From DASCOT01 sp965197275 (lineage in GTDB: Bacteria; Acidobacteriota; UBA890; WLXD01): 64,000 nucleotides of DNA. The DNA is taken from assembly GCA_965197275.1 (NCBI GenBank), contig CBDAMQ010000034.1, forward strand, positions 434,001 to 498,000, read 5' to 3'. This document shows positions 15,960 to 26,483 of the stretch, piece after piece. Under the pieces are notes generated by a model. That model searched no databases, had not been told where the DNA came from, and worked only from the letters and a program-made list of their open reading frames with translations. Numbering within the stretch: the first letter of the stretch is position 1; each line of letters opens with the position of its first letter. Position numbers and translations under genes: made by a program.

Positions 15960-17226
15960 ATGCACGTCGAACGTCGAGTTGGCGGCGCTGTCGCAGTACT
16001 GAGCCTCATCGGCCTGATCATGGCGCCGGGCGCGGCCACAGCGCAGCAGGTGGCCCATCCGAGGGCGTCACAGTCTCGAATTCCGGTGCGTATCGTGGCG
16101 TCGCAGAGCTCGATACCAGTGCGCGTGGCTGATGTTCCGGTTCACGCTTCGACCACGGCGGACGACGATCGAGTCTTCATAACCAACACACCCGGGTCGC
16201 CGTTGGTGACGAGTGTTTCCGGGCGCTCGACGTCCATTACCGTGGACCGAAATGATGCCGGTCTGGGATCCGACGTCGGCGGTGATCCGAGCTGGATGGC
16301 CGATGACGGCGTAGCGTGGCTACCGCAGCGTGACCCCCCATTGGTCAGCAACGCAGCGTGACCCCCAGCTGTCAGCAACGCAGCGTGACCGCCAGTGGTT
16401 ACCAACACCGGAGCGGCCGGCGATCTCGCAGCAGGGTTCGGCTGGTGTCGCCGGGCTTGCCGGCGTTCGCGCTTACCTCGCGAGCGCCGTACGCGACCAG
16501 GCGGATACGCCGACGGCAGTGGATCTCCCCCCCGCAACGCCGATCGTACGGAGACGGCTTCCGCGCCAGGCCTCGTTCGATGGCATGGCCCGGAGCCGGA
16601 GACAGGTTCCATCAAACCAGAGACAGATGTCGGGGAGCGCGCCGGCACCTCGGACGCCGCCATACGCCCCGACTAACGGCTTCGTCGCCGGATTCGGACC
16701 ATCGCTCGACCGGCCGTCGATAGGTTCCCGGTCGTTTGGAAGCGGGGACTATCGGCTCGGTCCCGGTGACCAGGTCGACGTCTTCGTTTGGCGCAACGAG
16801 GAGCTGAGCCGGCAGGTCCCCGTACGACCCGATGGCTACATCTCGCTTCCCCTTGTGGGCGAGCTGATGGCCGCTGGGAAGACCGCAGCGCAACTCGAGG
16901 CAGAGATCACCGACGCACTGCTCGACTTCGTTCAGGTACCCAACGTGACGGTCACCGTCACCGACATCAAGAGCCTGGTCGTCTATGTGCTTGGCCGCGT
17001 GGGCCAGCCCGGCCCAGTCTCGCTCGATCGCAACATAAACGTGCTGCAGGCGATCTCGATGGCGGGCGGCACTACCGAGTTCGCCAACCAGAACGGCATC
17101 ACGATACTGCGTACCGTCGGTAACCAGCGCGTACGTATTCCGTATCGCTACGGCGACGTCATGAAGGGTCGCGCCGATGCGGGCGAGCTCGTGTTGCACG
17201 CCGGAGACGTCATTCATGTGCCCTAG
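15960..17226 (+). pseudogene. Wza/KpsD-like polysaccharide export protein, frame broken at a C6 tract
   Basis: The first part (15960-16361) encodes a signal peptide (RRVGGAVAVLSLIGLIMAP, cleavage near ATAQQ) and a low-complexity region, and ends at a TGA. The second part (16330-17226) continues in another frame with repeats of QRDPQLSAT and then the polysaccharide export domain: GDYRLGPGDQVDVFVWRN-EELS, VRPDGYISLPLVGEL and a SLBB-like tail VVYVLGRVGQPGPV. Deleting one C from the run of six at 16334-16339 joins the two into one protein of about 420 residues with the 9-residue repeat in phase. Such proteins form the periplasmic/outer-membrane channel for exopolysaccharide. The lesion may be phase-variable, a recent mutation, or an error. 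It is the first gene downstream of P2. Confidence 0.8.
16327..16408 (+). repeat. 27-bp tandem repeat with homopolymeric C tracts
   Basis: Three imperfect units beginning CAGCGTGACC. The first contains six Cs and is 28 bp; the second contains five Cs and is 27 bp. Only the 27-bp form keeps the frame of the export protein. Confidence 0.75.
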
Positions 17227-17251
17227 GGAAGGCTCGCCGCCCTGCCGCCGT

Positions 17252-18565
17252 ATGCCCGGTTCGCCGCTGTGCGCCGTGCTCCTCGCGGTGGGTGCTCACG
17301 GTAGGCTCGTCGGTGCTGGCAGTGGCCCAGTCAACGACGCCAAGCTCACAGCCGGGAACGGTTGGAGTGGACAATCGCTCGACTTTCGCGCCCTCGCTGA
17401 CGATTCTGGGTAGCCTCAGCAGCAACCCCCTGCGGTTGGCCGGTGACCCTCGCGAGTCGGGGCTGGTGGCAGTAAGCGCTGATCTGCCGTTCCAACTCCG
17501 CGGCCCTCGATGGAGCGCAGACTTCAACTACACGCCCGGCTATCAGCGCTACAACGATCGTCAGGTGGCGAGCAGTTTCGAACAGTCGGGTCGAGTGTCG
17601 ATTACCGGTCAGCTGTCGCCCCGAACGCGATTGCTGCTGAACGGCGATGCGTACGTTTCGAATGAGCTACGAGGACTCGATGCTACCGAGATCGTCGTGC
17701 CGTGATCGCGGCAGGCCCGCGCCGACATCGACGCGGCGCTCGTGCACCAGCTAACGCCTCGTGACAGCGTTTCGCTAACGGCTCGATACCGGCGTGTGCG
17801 CTTCCCGGATCAGGAGGCAGTCGAGCAGGCGCTTGCCGGCAGCGACGACTACTCGTTGTCGGTCGGGTACGGTCGCGGACTGACCGAGCGCGTCTCGTTG
17901 TTCGCCGGTGCGAGCGCTAGCCTGGGTCGCTTCGACAGCGGATCGAAGGCACGCACAGCCTCGGCTAGCGCCGGCATTGACTACCGCGTGGCACAACAAA
18001 CTCGACTCCGTCTTCGAGGCGGGGTGTTGTGGTTGCAGGAGTTGCAGAGCATTGACGCGCCCGCATTCGCTGAGACGCCCGGTTCGCCGGGATACGTTGC
18101 CAGCGCGCGGCTGAGCCATGCGGTGGATCGCCGGCCCTCGGATTGCTGGCAGAGCGCGACGTCGGGTTCACAACCGGGCTCGGGCGCGCAACGATTCGCG
18201 ACCGCGCGACCGCCAGTGTCGGCACAGAGACGGCGCGCTGGAGCTTGATCGGGCACTTCGGGTTCGCACGCAACCATCCGCTCAGCTCTGCTGGTGCCTC
18301 GCCCGGGTTCTCTTCGCCGGATGCCATCGACACATGGACGACGTGTGTCGGAGGTGGCGTGCGGATCGCCGACGGAGTGTCGGTGGTGGCTATGGGCCTC
18401 CAGGCGCACCAACTCGGAGGAGGATCGCTCGAGAGCGAGGGCGTGGATACGTATCGCATCGCGGTCGGCGTTCGCTTGCAAATGAACCCGGACCCAATTG
18501 GCTCGCCGAGCACACATGGCCTGAATCCCCTCAGCATTGCCAGGAGCGCCCGTGCTACGTGCTGA
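17252..18565 (+). pseudogene. Outer-membrane beta-barrel protein of the exopolysaccharide locus, several lesions
   Basis: Segments in two frames together make a secreted barrel-like protein. A signal peptide (MPGSPLCAVLLAV then, one frame over, LTVGSSVLAVAQ) is split near 17290. The body with SADFNYTPGYQRYNDRQVA and RTRLLLNGDAYVSNE meets an in-frame TGA at 17703. The same frame then resumes (HQLTPRDSVSLTARYRRVRF, GYGRGLTERVSLFAGAS). A one-base shift near 18134 leads to LLAERDVGFTTGLGRATIRD and the end at 18565. Alternating beta-strand patterns and position between export and chain-length genes fit the barrel proteins that accompany XrtA-type loci. At least three lesions make it inactive as read. 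The end overlaps the next start. Confidence 0.65.
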
Positions 18566-20114
18566 GGATCTCCAGCCAGCGGATCTGCTCCAGGTTCTGT
18601 GGCGCCGCCGTTTCATGGCTCTCGCTTGCGCGCTGGTCGTCGGAGCGTTGGCGTACGCCCATTCGTTGTTCATTCCCGACCACTACACCGCGTCTACGCT
18701 GGTCCTGGTCGAGGAATTCGACCTGCCGGCCGATTACGTTGCGTCAACGTCGACCGTCAACCTGCGCGCCCAGCTGAAGACGCTTAGCGAGCAGACTCTC
18801 AGCCGTACTCGGATCGAACGGCTCATCGGTGAGTTCGATCTTTACAGCACGCCCGGCGATGCCACCCCGTGGGAGACAAGGCTGGTCAGCGTCCGCGGTC
18901 GGATCGGCGTCGAGGTAATCGGCACGGAGGCGTTTCGCCTCTCGTACACGCATCAAGACCCCAAGAAGGCCGCTACCGTGGCCAACGCGCTGGCCGGGTT
19001 CTTCATGGCCGACAGCACCGGGGCCGTAGAGCGACAGGTTCAGAACACATCGAGCGAGATCCGGGATCAGCTCGACAGCATCCGCCTGCAGCTGGCGAGC
19101 AAGGAGCGCCAGATCCGCGAATTCAAAGCCGCCAGCATGGGGAAGTTGCCGGAGCAACTGGCCAGCAATGTCAGCACGTTGGCCGGGCTGAACCAGCAGC
19201 TGCGCGATAACGCCGGGCGCTTGACCTTGGCCCGCGGTCAGCAGCGGCAGGAGGAAGCGCTGGCAGGGCTCGCTCCCGGCCAGGCCGCCAGCCTGTCGGC
19301 GCTGGACCGCGCGCGCCAGCTCGTCGCCTCGAGTCCCGCTGCTGAGCTCGGCTCTCGGCTTGCTAGCGAACAACCCCTGGTGCGCTTGGAGGCTTTGAGA
19401 CTCCGCCGAGACTCGCTGTTGCAGCGATACACAGCTCGTCATCCCGACGTGGTATCGCTGGATGCAGAGATCGAACGCGCCGAGCGTGCAGTTGCTTCCG
19501 GACCCGCGTACGTCACCCAGACGGGGACGGCAACTGGGGCGGGCGGTTCCGAATCGCACCCTGCGATCTCGACAGCGCGACAGCAGGTCAGGAGTCTCGA
19601 GTCGAACCGCGCCGCGCTGCGAGCGCAGATCGCGGAATACGAGCAGCGCGTTGTCGGATCACCAGCTGTCGAGGAGACTCTGCGGGAGCTCGAGCGTGAC
19701 CACGGCGGTCTCTCGGCGATGTACCAGGACCTCTCCGGGCGTACCATCGAAGCAGAGCTGGCGGGCAATCTGCAGCGCAACGGTAGCCCGTTCGCCAGGT
19801 TCCGGATCCTCGATCCAGCGGCAGTGCCACAGGTTCCTGGATCCCCTAGCCGGATTCTCTACTTGCTTGGCGGCTTCTTCGCCGGCCTGACGCTCACCTG
19901 TGTCGCGGTCGTTTTGCGGGAGATGCTCCGCGAGCCACTGAATTCGGCCGATGAGGTGGAGCGCTACGCCGCGATCGACGTGCTGGCAAGCATACCTGTG
20001 GTCGAGACCGACCACCTCGTTTGGCGCCGCCGCGTCTGGCAGCTGGTTTCTGCTTCCACGGTCGGCAGCGTGCTCACGGTCGTTCTCATTCTGCGCCTGT
20101 TGATGCGCTCCTAG
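18552..20114 (+). CDS. Wzz/GumC-type polysaccharide chain-length determinant
   Basis: A 520-residue inner-membrane protein. It has an N-terminal membrane segment (FMALACALVVGALAYAHS), a periplasmic Wzz domain (FIPDHYTASTLVLVEE), long coiled coils with IRDQLDSIRLQLASKERQIREF and a GNVR-like region, then PAAVPQVPGSPSRILYLLGGFFAGL, which leads into the C-terminal membrane segment, and a final hydrophobic helix at the C-terminus (VGSVLTVVLILRLLM). It controls polymer length together with the tyrosine kinase encoded next. GTG 18552 has AGGAG five bases upstream and is preferred over TTG 18537. The frame is intact, unlike both neighbours upstream. The protein has no kinase domain of its own; that function is in the following gene. 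Confidence 0.85.
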   Translation: MLRAEDLQPADLLQVLWRRRFMALACALVVGALAYAHSLFIPDHYTASTLVLVEEFDLPADYVASTSTVNLRAQLKTLSEQTLSRTRIERLIGEFDLYSTPGDATPWETRLVSVRGRIGVEVIGTEAFRLSYTHQDPKKAATVANALAGFFMADSTGAVERQVQNTSSEIRDQLDSIRLQLASKERQIREFKAASMGKLPEQLASNVSTLAGLNQQLRDNAGRLTLARGQQRQEEALAGLAPGQAASLSALDRARQLVASSPAAELGSRLASEQPLVRLEALRLRRDSLLQRYTARHPDVVSLDAEIERAERAVASGPAYVTQTGTATGAGGSESHPAISTARQQVRSLESNRAALRAQIAEYEQRVVGSPAVEETLRELERDHGGLSAMYQDLSGRTIEAELAGNLQRNGSPFARFRILDPAAVPQVPGSPSRILYLLGGFFAGLTLTCVAVVLREMLREPLNSADEVERYAAIDVLASIPVVETDHLVWRRRVWQLVSASTVGSVLTVVLILRLLMRS

Positions 20115-20124
20115 GAGGATTGGC

Positions 20125-21684
20125 TTGGACGGTGGATCTACGAGCTCGCTGCGGCGGCAAGCACCGATCGGCGCCGAGCGAGAGCCCGACAACGTACGCA
20201 ACGTTGCCGACGAAGTAGTCGCTTCGTTGACCGACCGCGAGGGCATGTTTCTGGTGGAGGTAGAGGACGGCCTGGGCTCGGCAAGGTTGCTCGATGCCAT
20301 CGGCCGCCGACTGCCCGCCGGATTCCGCTGGAGCCGGGTGCGTGGTCCGCAACGGGCCTCGCTGGTCTGGACAACGCTGCTCGAGACGGCAGCCGCCGGC
20401 ACACGCGAAGGGCGCATGAGCCTGAGCAACTGCCTGCGCGAGCGCGCCCAAGGCGGTGTCTGGACTGTGCTTGCGGTGGACGAAGCCGACCGTGTTCCGG
20501 CGGAGGTCTTCGAGATGCTCGACGAGGTGGCCGGCCTCGAGCCCATGTTGCAGGTAGTGCTCATTGGCCGCGAGGGCTTCCTGGACACGTCGCGCTATGC
20601 CGAGGCCACACGCCTGCGACTTCGCGTCCGACGCTCCAAGACGCTGCGCGTCGAGCCGTCGACAGAAGCGCAGACAATCGACCAAGGAACGGTAGAGCAC
20701 ATTCCAGTCGAATCGGCACCTGTCGAGACCCTCCGAGTAGAGGCCGCTGCGGCGGAGCCAAACCTGGCCGATCCACCGTCGGAGGATGCACGCCAGAGAG
20801 CCGATGCGCCTCCGGCGCGTCAGGCACATGACGACGAAGCCGAGCCCTCGCTTGTAAGCCTGCTCGAGCAGCCCGGTACGCACCCCCCTGGGCCCCAAGC
20901 GGCGTCCGCTACAGCTCCACCTCGTGTTGCCGACGGAAGCGTGAATGGAACGCGTCGCCCACGCGATCACGATCCGTTTCGCGAAGCAATGAGCGCGTTG
21001 ACGCTCGATACGCCGAAGCTTCTACCGGTGCTGAGCGACCCGCATAGCGTCCACGCCGAGTGGTTCCGCGTCCTACGCATGCGCGTCGAAGACTGGCTGC
21101 GTGAGCGCGTCGAAGGCTCGAAGTCCATCATGGTCACCGGATCAGAGGTGTCGGCGGGGAAGACCTTCGTCTCCGTAAACCTGGCGCTCTTGTGGGCCGC
21201 GAGCACCGGCGACCGCGTCCTCGTTGTCGACGGTGATCTGCGTCGACCACAGTTCCACACCCTGTTCGAGGTTCCACGCAGCCCGGGGTTCGCCGATCTG
21301 CTCTCGCGCCGTGCGCGGCTCGAAGAAAGCACCGCCTTCGTGTCGGAGGTGGGTCTGCATGTCATGTCTGCCGGCCGCCCGGGTAACCCACGTCACCTGG
21401 TGAACGCTGATCGCGTACGGCAGGCACTCGACAGCATGCGGGCAGCGTTTGACATCGTGATCTTCGACAGCCCCCCACTCAGCGGCATTGTCGACTCGCG
21501 GTCGTTTGCCGCCGCTGTCGACGGCGTGTTGATGGTGGTGCGTGCCGGCGAGACGCGACTGCCGTCACTGAACAAGGCAATCGAGTGTCTTCCGAGCAAC
21601 AACCTGATCGGCGCGGTGGTCAATGCCGCGACTGCGGGCGTGGACAGTGCGTACTCTCAATACCAGCGCGCGGCCAGACGATAG
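20125..21684 (+). CDS. Fusion of a degenerate ExeA-like AAA domain to a BY-kinase (CpsD/Wzc-like) domain
   Basis: A 519-residue protein. Residues 1-180 resemble the XrtA-associated/ExeA-type ATPase: VLAVDEADRVPAEVFEMLDE is a good Walker B region, but the Walker A position reads EDGLGSARLL, without GK[ST]. A linker of about 110 residues follows. From about residue 300 it is a bacterial tyrosine kinase: VHAEWFRVLRMR, Walker A GSEVSAGKT (about 336), Walker A' VLVVDGDLRRPQ and Walker B IVIFDSPPL. Only two tyrosines are in the C-terminal tail (SAYSQYQRAARR). It should control polymerisation/export with the preceding Wzz-like protein. TTG 20125 has a perfect AGGAGG six bases upstream. Such a fusion is unusual; normally these are two separate genes. 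Confidence 0.8.
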   Translation: MDGGSTSSLRRQAPIGAEREPDNVRNVADEVVASLTDREGMFLVEVEDGLGSARLLDAIGRRLPAGFRWSRVRGPQRASLVWTTLLETAAAGTREGRMSLSNCLRERAQGGVWTVLAVDEADRVPAEVFEMLDEVAGLEPMLQVVLIGREGFLDTSRYAEATRLRLRVRRSKTLRVEPSTEAQTIDQGTVEHIPVESAPVETLRVEAAAAEPNLADPPSEDARQRADAPPARQAHDDEAEPSLVSLLEQPGTHPPGPQAASATAPPRVADGSVNGTRRPRDHDPFREAMSALTLDTPKLLPVLSDPHSVHAEWFRVLRMRVEDWLRERVEGSKSIMVTGSEVSAGKTFVSVNLALLWAASTGDRVLVVDGDLRRPQFHTLFEVPRSPGFADLLSRRARLEESTAFVSEVGLHVMSAGRPGNPRHLVNADRVRQALDSMRAAFDIVIFDSPPLSGIVDSRSFAAAVDGVLMVVRAGETRLPSLNKAIECLPSNNLIGAVVNAATAGVDSAYSQYQRAARR

Positions 21685-21688
21685 GTCG

Positions 21689-23210
21689 GTGTCGCCAACC
21701 GATAGCAGCCCGGCGCCGTCCGACTACCGGCGCCTGGCCAAGCATTCGTCGATCTATGCTCTCGGCAGCGTGCTGAACCGCGTCGGAGCCTTCCTGCTCC
21801 TGCCGGTCTATACGAGCTACCTGACGCTCGGCGAATACGGTCGGCTCGAGCTCTTCTACGCGGTGCTGGCAGTGGCTTCGACGTTGCTGTGCGCCGGGCT
21901 TGCCCACGCGACGCTGCGCTTTTACTTCGAGTACGAGGACGAGGTTGACCGCCGCGCCGTGGTCAGCACGAACCTCGTGGCCGCGACCACGTTGGCGTTC
22001 GTCGGCGCGCTGCTAATCGGTTGGTTTCGGGCCGATGTGTCGAGGCTGTTCTTCGGGTCACCCGACTTCTCATTCGGAATCTCGATCATCCTGGCGACGA
22101 TGGTCCTCGAGCTGTCCACTCAGATCGGCCAGGCGTATCTGCGCGCCACAGAGAGGTCGATTTACTTTCTGATAGTGGTTTTCGTTCGCCTGATCGTGCA
22201 GGTCGCGGTAAACGGCTACTTGGTTGTCTTTGCGGGCGCCGGGGTGAACGGTGTGCTGGCTGGCACTGTCGGTCGCTTTCGGCTGGCTGCTTGCCGCCGG
22301 CTTCGTTGTGCGCCACTGCGGCTTGCGGTTCGACCGCCGAAAGGCCGTGCCGGTGCTGCGCTACAGCTTGCCGTTCTTGCTCAGCATGTTGGTGGGCATG
22401 GTGGCTTCGAACGTCGACCGCATCTTCATCCGGTCGTTGCTGAGCTTCGAAGCGCTCGGTCTGTTCGCGCTGGCGACAAAGTTCAGCCGCCTCCTGCAGG
22501 AGCTCATCGGTGAGCCCTTCAGCCGCGCCTACGGGTCGTTCCGCTTCTCGGTGATGCACCAGGACAACGCCGCGGAGATCCAGGCTCGGGTGGTGAGGTT
22601 CCTGTTGGCTGGCTCGCTCCTGGCGGCGTTGGGCATCTACTTGTTTGCCGCCGATGTGCTGTCCGTAATGTCCGACGAGGCCTTCCACGGCGCTGCCGCC
22701 CTTCTACCGCTGCTGCTGGTGGCCTCGATCGCGCGCGTGCTGACGTATCCACTGCAGACCGGAATCCTGGTCCAGAAGCAGACCCGACATATCTTCTGGA
22801 TCAACTTGGCGGACGCGGCCCTGTACGTGGGCACCAGCCTCGCGCTGATCCTCGCCTGGGGCATCATCGGCGCAGTAGCGGCGATGGCGCTGACCTCGAC
22901 CGCCACCATGTTGTTGACCGGCTGGCTCGCACAACGGTACTTCGCGGTCGACTACCAGCTGGACAAGGCAGCGCGCATTGTGCTCATCGCGCTGGCGTTC
23001 TTCTTCCTGGGGACGCCGTTGTTTTCGCTTCCAATGGTCGTCGGCGTCCCGGCCAAAGCCGTGTTGCTCGCCGTCTTCGCCGTCGCGACGTTCTACTCGG
23101 CGGCATTCGGCGACGACGAGCGACGAGTGGTCTCCGATTGGGCCGCCAGTCGGTTGCCCGGGTGGCGACAGCAGGCGCGGCTTACTCCCGCCGAGGGGAG
23201 CAACGCATGA
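21689..23210 (+). pseudogene. Oligosaccharide flippase (Wzx/MATE-like), one frameshift
   Basis: Two overlapping frames give one polytopic membrane protein of about 500 residues. The first (from GTG 21689, MSPTDSSPAPSDYRRLAKHS) contains SIYALGSVLNRVGAFLLLPV and YTSYLTLGEYGRLELFYAVL and continues to VNGVLAG near 22260. The second, in the next frame, continues LSVAFGWLLAAGFVV and RYSLPFLLSMLVGMVASNVD to the end. This is the Wzx fold that moves lipid-linked repeat units across the inner membrane. A single extra base at about 22250-22265 separates the frames; hydrophobic segments on both sides are well preserved. The first frame would end at 22513, losing half the helices. The stop overlaps the next start as ATGA. 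Confidence 0.8.
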
Positions 23211-24247
23211 CCACGCGTATGGGTAAGCGCGAGCGACTCGCCGAGATCATGGATCGGCTTGCGGTGTTAAGGCCGCTGGGAGCGATGCGCGCTCGCTGGC
23301 AGCGCGACCTGCCGATTCTCGCCTACCATCGCGTCCTCGACATCGGCGCCGAAGACGACTTCGCGTTCGATCCCGAGCTGGTGAGTGCGTCACCGGCGCA
23401 GTTCCAGGCGCAGATGGAATACGTCCGCGCTCACTACGATCCGATCACCTTCTCGGATCTGCTGTCCGCCCTGGACGGCCGCGCGTCATTGCCGGCGCAG
23501 CCGTTGATAGTCACTTTCGATGACGGCTATATCGATAACTATACGAACGCCTTTCCTATTCTGCGCGACTTGCAGATGCCGGCGACGATCTTCGTTTCGA
23601 CCGGCTACATCGGCGCAGCCGATACCTTCTGGTACGACCAGGTAGCTCATGCGCTCTTCCGGGCTCCCGCCGGGGAGATTGCCGTGCCGGGGCTCGGACC
23701 TCGGATGCTGCTCGGCGACGTGGCCTCACGCCGCCAGGCGGCGAAGATCGTCGTGCACCACCTGTGCCGCATGCCCGATGCCGAGCGACGGCGCCGAATC
23801 GAACAGTTGGCCACGGTGATCGACTTCGACATCGCCGCCGCCGACCGTTCCTCGAGTCAGCCGATGACCTGGGCGCAGCTACGCGAGATGCTGGCTGCCG
23901 GCATCGAGTTCGGTGCCCACACGGTTAGCCATCCGGTTCTGTCGCGATGCGACGACGAAGCGCTGCGGCGTGAGTTGGTCGATTCCAAGCAACGGCTGGA
24001 GTGCGAAACCGGCGCTCAGGTGCAGGTGATGTCGTACCCGTTCGGGTACGCGGACGACTACGATGCTCGTACCCCGATAGCGGCACGACTGGCCGGCTTC
24101 CGGCTCGCGGCTTCCTACCTACCGGGGCCCAACGACCTGCGGCGTCCCCGCCATTTCGACCTGCGGCGGCTGCACATCGAGCGCTACACCTCGATGGCGG
24201 GCTTCACGTCGATGCTGGCGCTTCCACAGCTCTTTGCAAGGGCCTGA
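23207..24247 (+). CDS. NodB-family polysaccharide deacetylase
   Basis: A 346-residue carbohydrate esterase 4 type protein. LPILAYHRVLD opens the NodB domain; the metal/catalytic motif is TFDDGYIDNYTNAF, followed by PATIFVSTGYIGAADTFWYD, the metal histidines in FGAHTVSHPVLSRC and SYPFGYADDY. It probably removes acetyl groups from the polymer or from an intermediate. ATG 23207 overlaps the flippase stop and has GAGGGGAG upstream; the frame can extend to 23138 only inside the flippase. The frame is intact. It has no obvious signal peptide, so it could act in the cytoplasm or be anchored by partners. Confidence 0.85.
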   Translation: MTTRMGKRERLAEIMDRLAVLRPLGAMRARWQRDLPILAYHRVLDIGAEDDFAFDPELVSASPAQFQAQMEYVRAHYDPITFSDLLSALDGRASLPAQPLIVTFDDGYIDNYTNAFPILRDLQMPATIFVSTGYIGAADTFWYDQVAHALFRAPAGEIAVPGLGPRMLLGDVASRRQAAKIVVHHLCRMPDAERRRRIEQLATVIDFDIAAADRSSSQPMTWAQLREMLAAGIEFGAHTVSHPVLSRCDDEALRRELVDSKQRLECETGAQVQVMSYPFGYADDYDARTPIAARLAGFRLAASYLPGPNDLRRPRHFDLRRLHIERYTSMAGFTSMLALPQLFARA

Positions 24248-24250
24248 GCG

Positions 24251-25418
24251 ATGCCGGTTGCCGTTGTTTGGGTGGTGCTGGCGAGCTCCGTCGGACTCGT
24301 AGTGTTCCACTTTGTCGCCTACCCGATGCTGGTGATCGGTTTGGCACAGCTGTGCCGCCGGCGCACCATTCCGCCGCCCGTATCAGCCGACGAGCTGCCG
24401 AGCGTGTCGCTGGTGATTGCCGCCTATAACGAGGAGGCGGTCATCGAGCGTAAGATCGTCAACTCGCTGGCGCTCGACTACCCGCGCGACCGCCTTCAGG
24501 TGATCGTGGTCTCCGACGGGTCCGACGATCGCACCCACGCGATCGCCTCGGCGCACGCCGCGCGTGGCGTGGTGGCCTTGCACGCGCCTCCCAGGCGGGG
24601 CAAGTCGGCGGCGTTGAACCGTGGGGTGACGGCGGCGTGCGGCGACATCGTGCTGTTCTCCGACGCCAACAACGATTTCGATCCTGCCGTTGTCCGTACC
24701 CTCGTACGGCATTTCGCGGATCCCGCCGTCGGCGGCGCCTGCGGGCGCAAGTGCATCCGTCCGTCCAGCGAGCGCGAATCGTCACAGGGCGACAGCTTGT
24801 ACTGGCGCTACGAAACAGCGATCAAGACGGCCGAGAGCACGCTGGGCGTGATGACGAACGCGGACGGCGAGATCTTCGCGATACGCCGGAGGCTCTTTGA
24901 TCCGATTGCGGCCGGAGTCATCAACGATGACGCCGAGATCACTTTCAGCCTGGTAGGCCAGGGATACCGGATCGTGTACGAGCCCGCGGCGGTATCAACG
25001 GAGCTCGCTTCGTCGGTGCTCGAAGACGACTTCCGCGTCAAGGTCAGAATGATTGCCGGGGGCTTCCAGACCGTTCGCCGGCCCTGGCGCGCGCTGGTGC
25101 CGCCGACGACCCCCTTCGCGTTCGCGTTCCTGGCTCACAAGCTGCTGCGTTGGCTAGTGCCGTTGGCTTTGCTACTCGTGCTCGGTTCCACCGTGCTGCT
25201 AGCGGATCGTCCGACTGCGGCCGCGCTGCTGGTAGCCCAGGTGGCCTTCTACGGCGTCGCGCTGCTGGGCTGGGACGGCTCGTCGGAGGGGCCGGCTCCC
25301 GATCTGGAAATACGTGCCGTTGTATTTCAGCCTGATGAACATCGCCGCGCTGGTGGGAATGCGACGGTTCCTCACCGGCGATGGCGTTACGGCCGTGTGG
25401 CAGAAGGCCTCGCGATGA
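24251..25418 (+). pseudogene. Family 2 glycosyltransferase with membrane helices, one frameshift
   Basis: The N-terminus has a membrane segment (VVWVVLASSVGLVVFHFVAY). The GT2 catalytic domain follows: SVSLVIAAYNEEAVIERKI, VIVVSDGSDDRT, RRGKSAALNRGV, VLFSDANNDF and, further on, INDDAEITFSLVGQGYRIVY. Then come C-terminal membrane segments. Near 25285-25291 (GGAGGGG) one extra base shifts the frame. The correct end is in the next frame: WKYVPLYFSLMNIAALVGMR and TAVWQKASR before the TGA at 25416. As read, the frame runs on into the next gene. It is a processive or chain-assembling inverting transferase of the CESA-like type; the substrate is unknown. Confidence 0.8.
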
Positions 25419-26483
25419 TGCCGCGAAATGCCAACCTCTGGCTTCCGGCGTGGGCCTGGCGCGAGCTTACCCGCGTTCGGCCTACCGCCGGCGTGCGTGA
25501 CTTCTATGTTTGCGTCGCAGATCACTACGAGCCCGTACTGGCAGGGCGCCACCGCCGAACAGGCGCGCAACCGAGTACGAGCCTGGCAGGCAACCTATCC
25601 AGAGCTCGCGGCCAGGCATTGCGACAGCCAAGGCCGGGCGCCGCAGCACACGTTCTTCTACCCCGAGGAGGAGTACGACAGCGAGATCCTCGACCTGTTG
25701 GCGGACCTGGCTGACCGCCGTCTCGGCGACGTCGAGGTTCATCTGCATCACGATCACGACACCACGGACTCGCTGCGGGCGAAACTGCGTGCGTTCACCG
25801 AGACTCTGCACCTGCGCCATGGTCTTCTGCGGCGTGACTCGGAGTCCGGCGAAATCGTCTACGCGTTCGTTCACGGTAACTGGGCGCTGGATAACTCGAG
25901 GCCGGACGGGCGTTGGTGCGGCGTCGACAACGAGCTGGCAGTGCTTGCCGAGACCGGCTGCCGCGCCGATATGACCATGCCGTCAGCCCCGAGCTCCACG
26001 CAGACCCGAAAGGTGAACTCGATCTACTGCGCCAAGGGCCGCCCTGGGCAACGTAAGTCGCACGACGGTGGGCGCGACGTGGCGACCGGAGATTGGCGTC
26101 GCCCCGACGAGATCGTCCTCATTCAGGGGCCGCTGACACTCAACTGGCGTCGGCGGAAGTTTGGTCTCCTGCCGCGGATCGAGAACGGCGAGGTGGCTCC
26201 CGATTGCCCGCCAACGGCCGACCGTGTTCGCCTGTGGGGCGACGTCGGCGTCAGTGTTCTGGGCGCCGAGTCGCACATATTCGTCAAGCTCCACACCCAC
26301 GGCGCGCAGCCATCGTGCCAGCACATGCTGTTCAACGGAGGCTTCGAGACGCTGTGGACGGAGCTCGAACGTCAGTATCGGGACGTCCAGGGCTGTCGGC
26401 TGCACTACGTGACCGCCTGGGAGATGTACGCCAAGGTGCGTGAGCTTGCGAGCGTGCCGCGACGCCGGGAGCGAGCGGCGTGA
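25415..26483 (+). pseudogene. Conserved exopolysaccharide-locus protein, possibly deacetylase-like, one frameshift
   Basis: ATG 25415 overlaps the previous stop. The first 45 residues (MMPRNANLWLPAWAWRELTR, then VRDFYVCVADHYEPVLAG) are in one frame; after an extra base near 25546 the rest continues with ATAEQARNRVRAWQATYPEL. Histidine/aspartate-rich motifs, VADHYEP, HTFFYPEEEYD, VHLHHDHDTTDSL, AFVHGNWALDNS and GVDNELAVLAETGCRADMTM, suggest a metal-dependent hydrolase related to polysaccharide deacetylases. I am not sure of the family. Total length would be about 355 residues. It is translationally coupled to genes on both sides (ATGA and GTGA overlaps). Confidence 0.55.
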
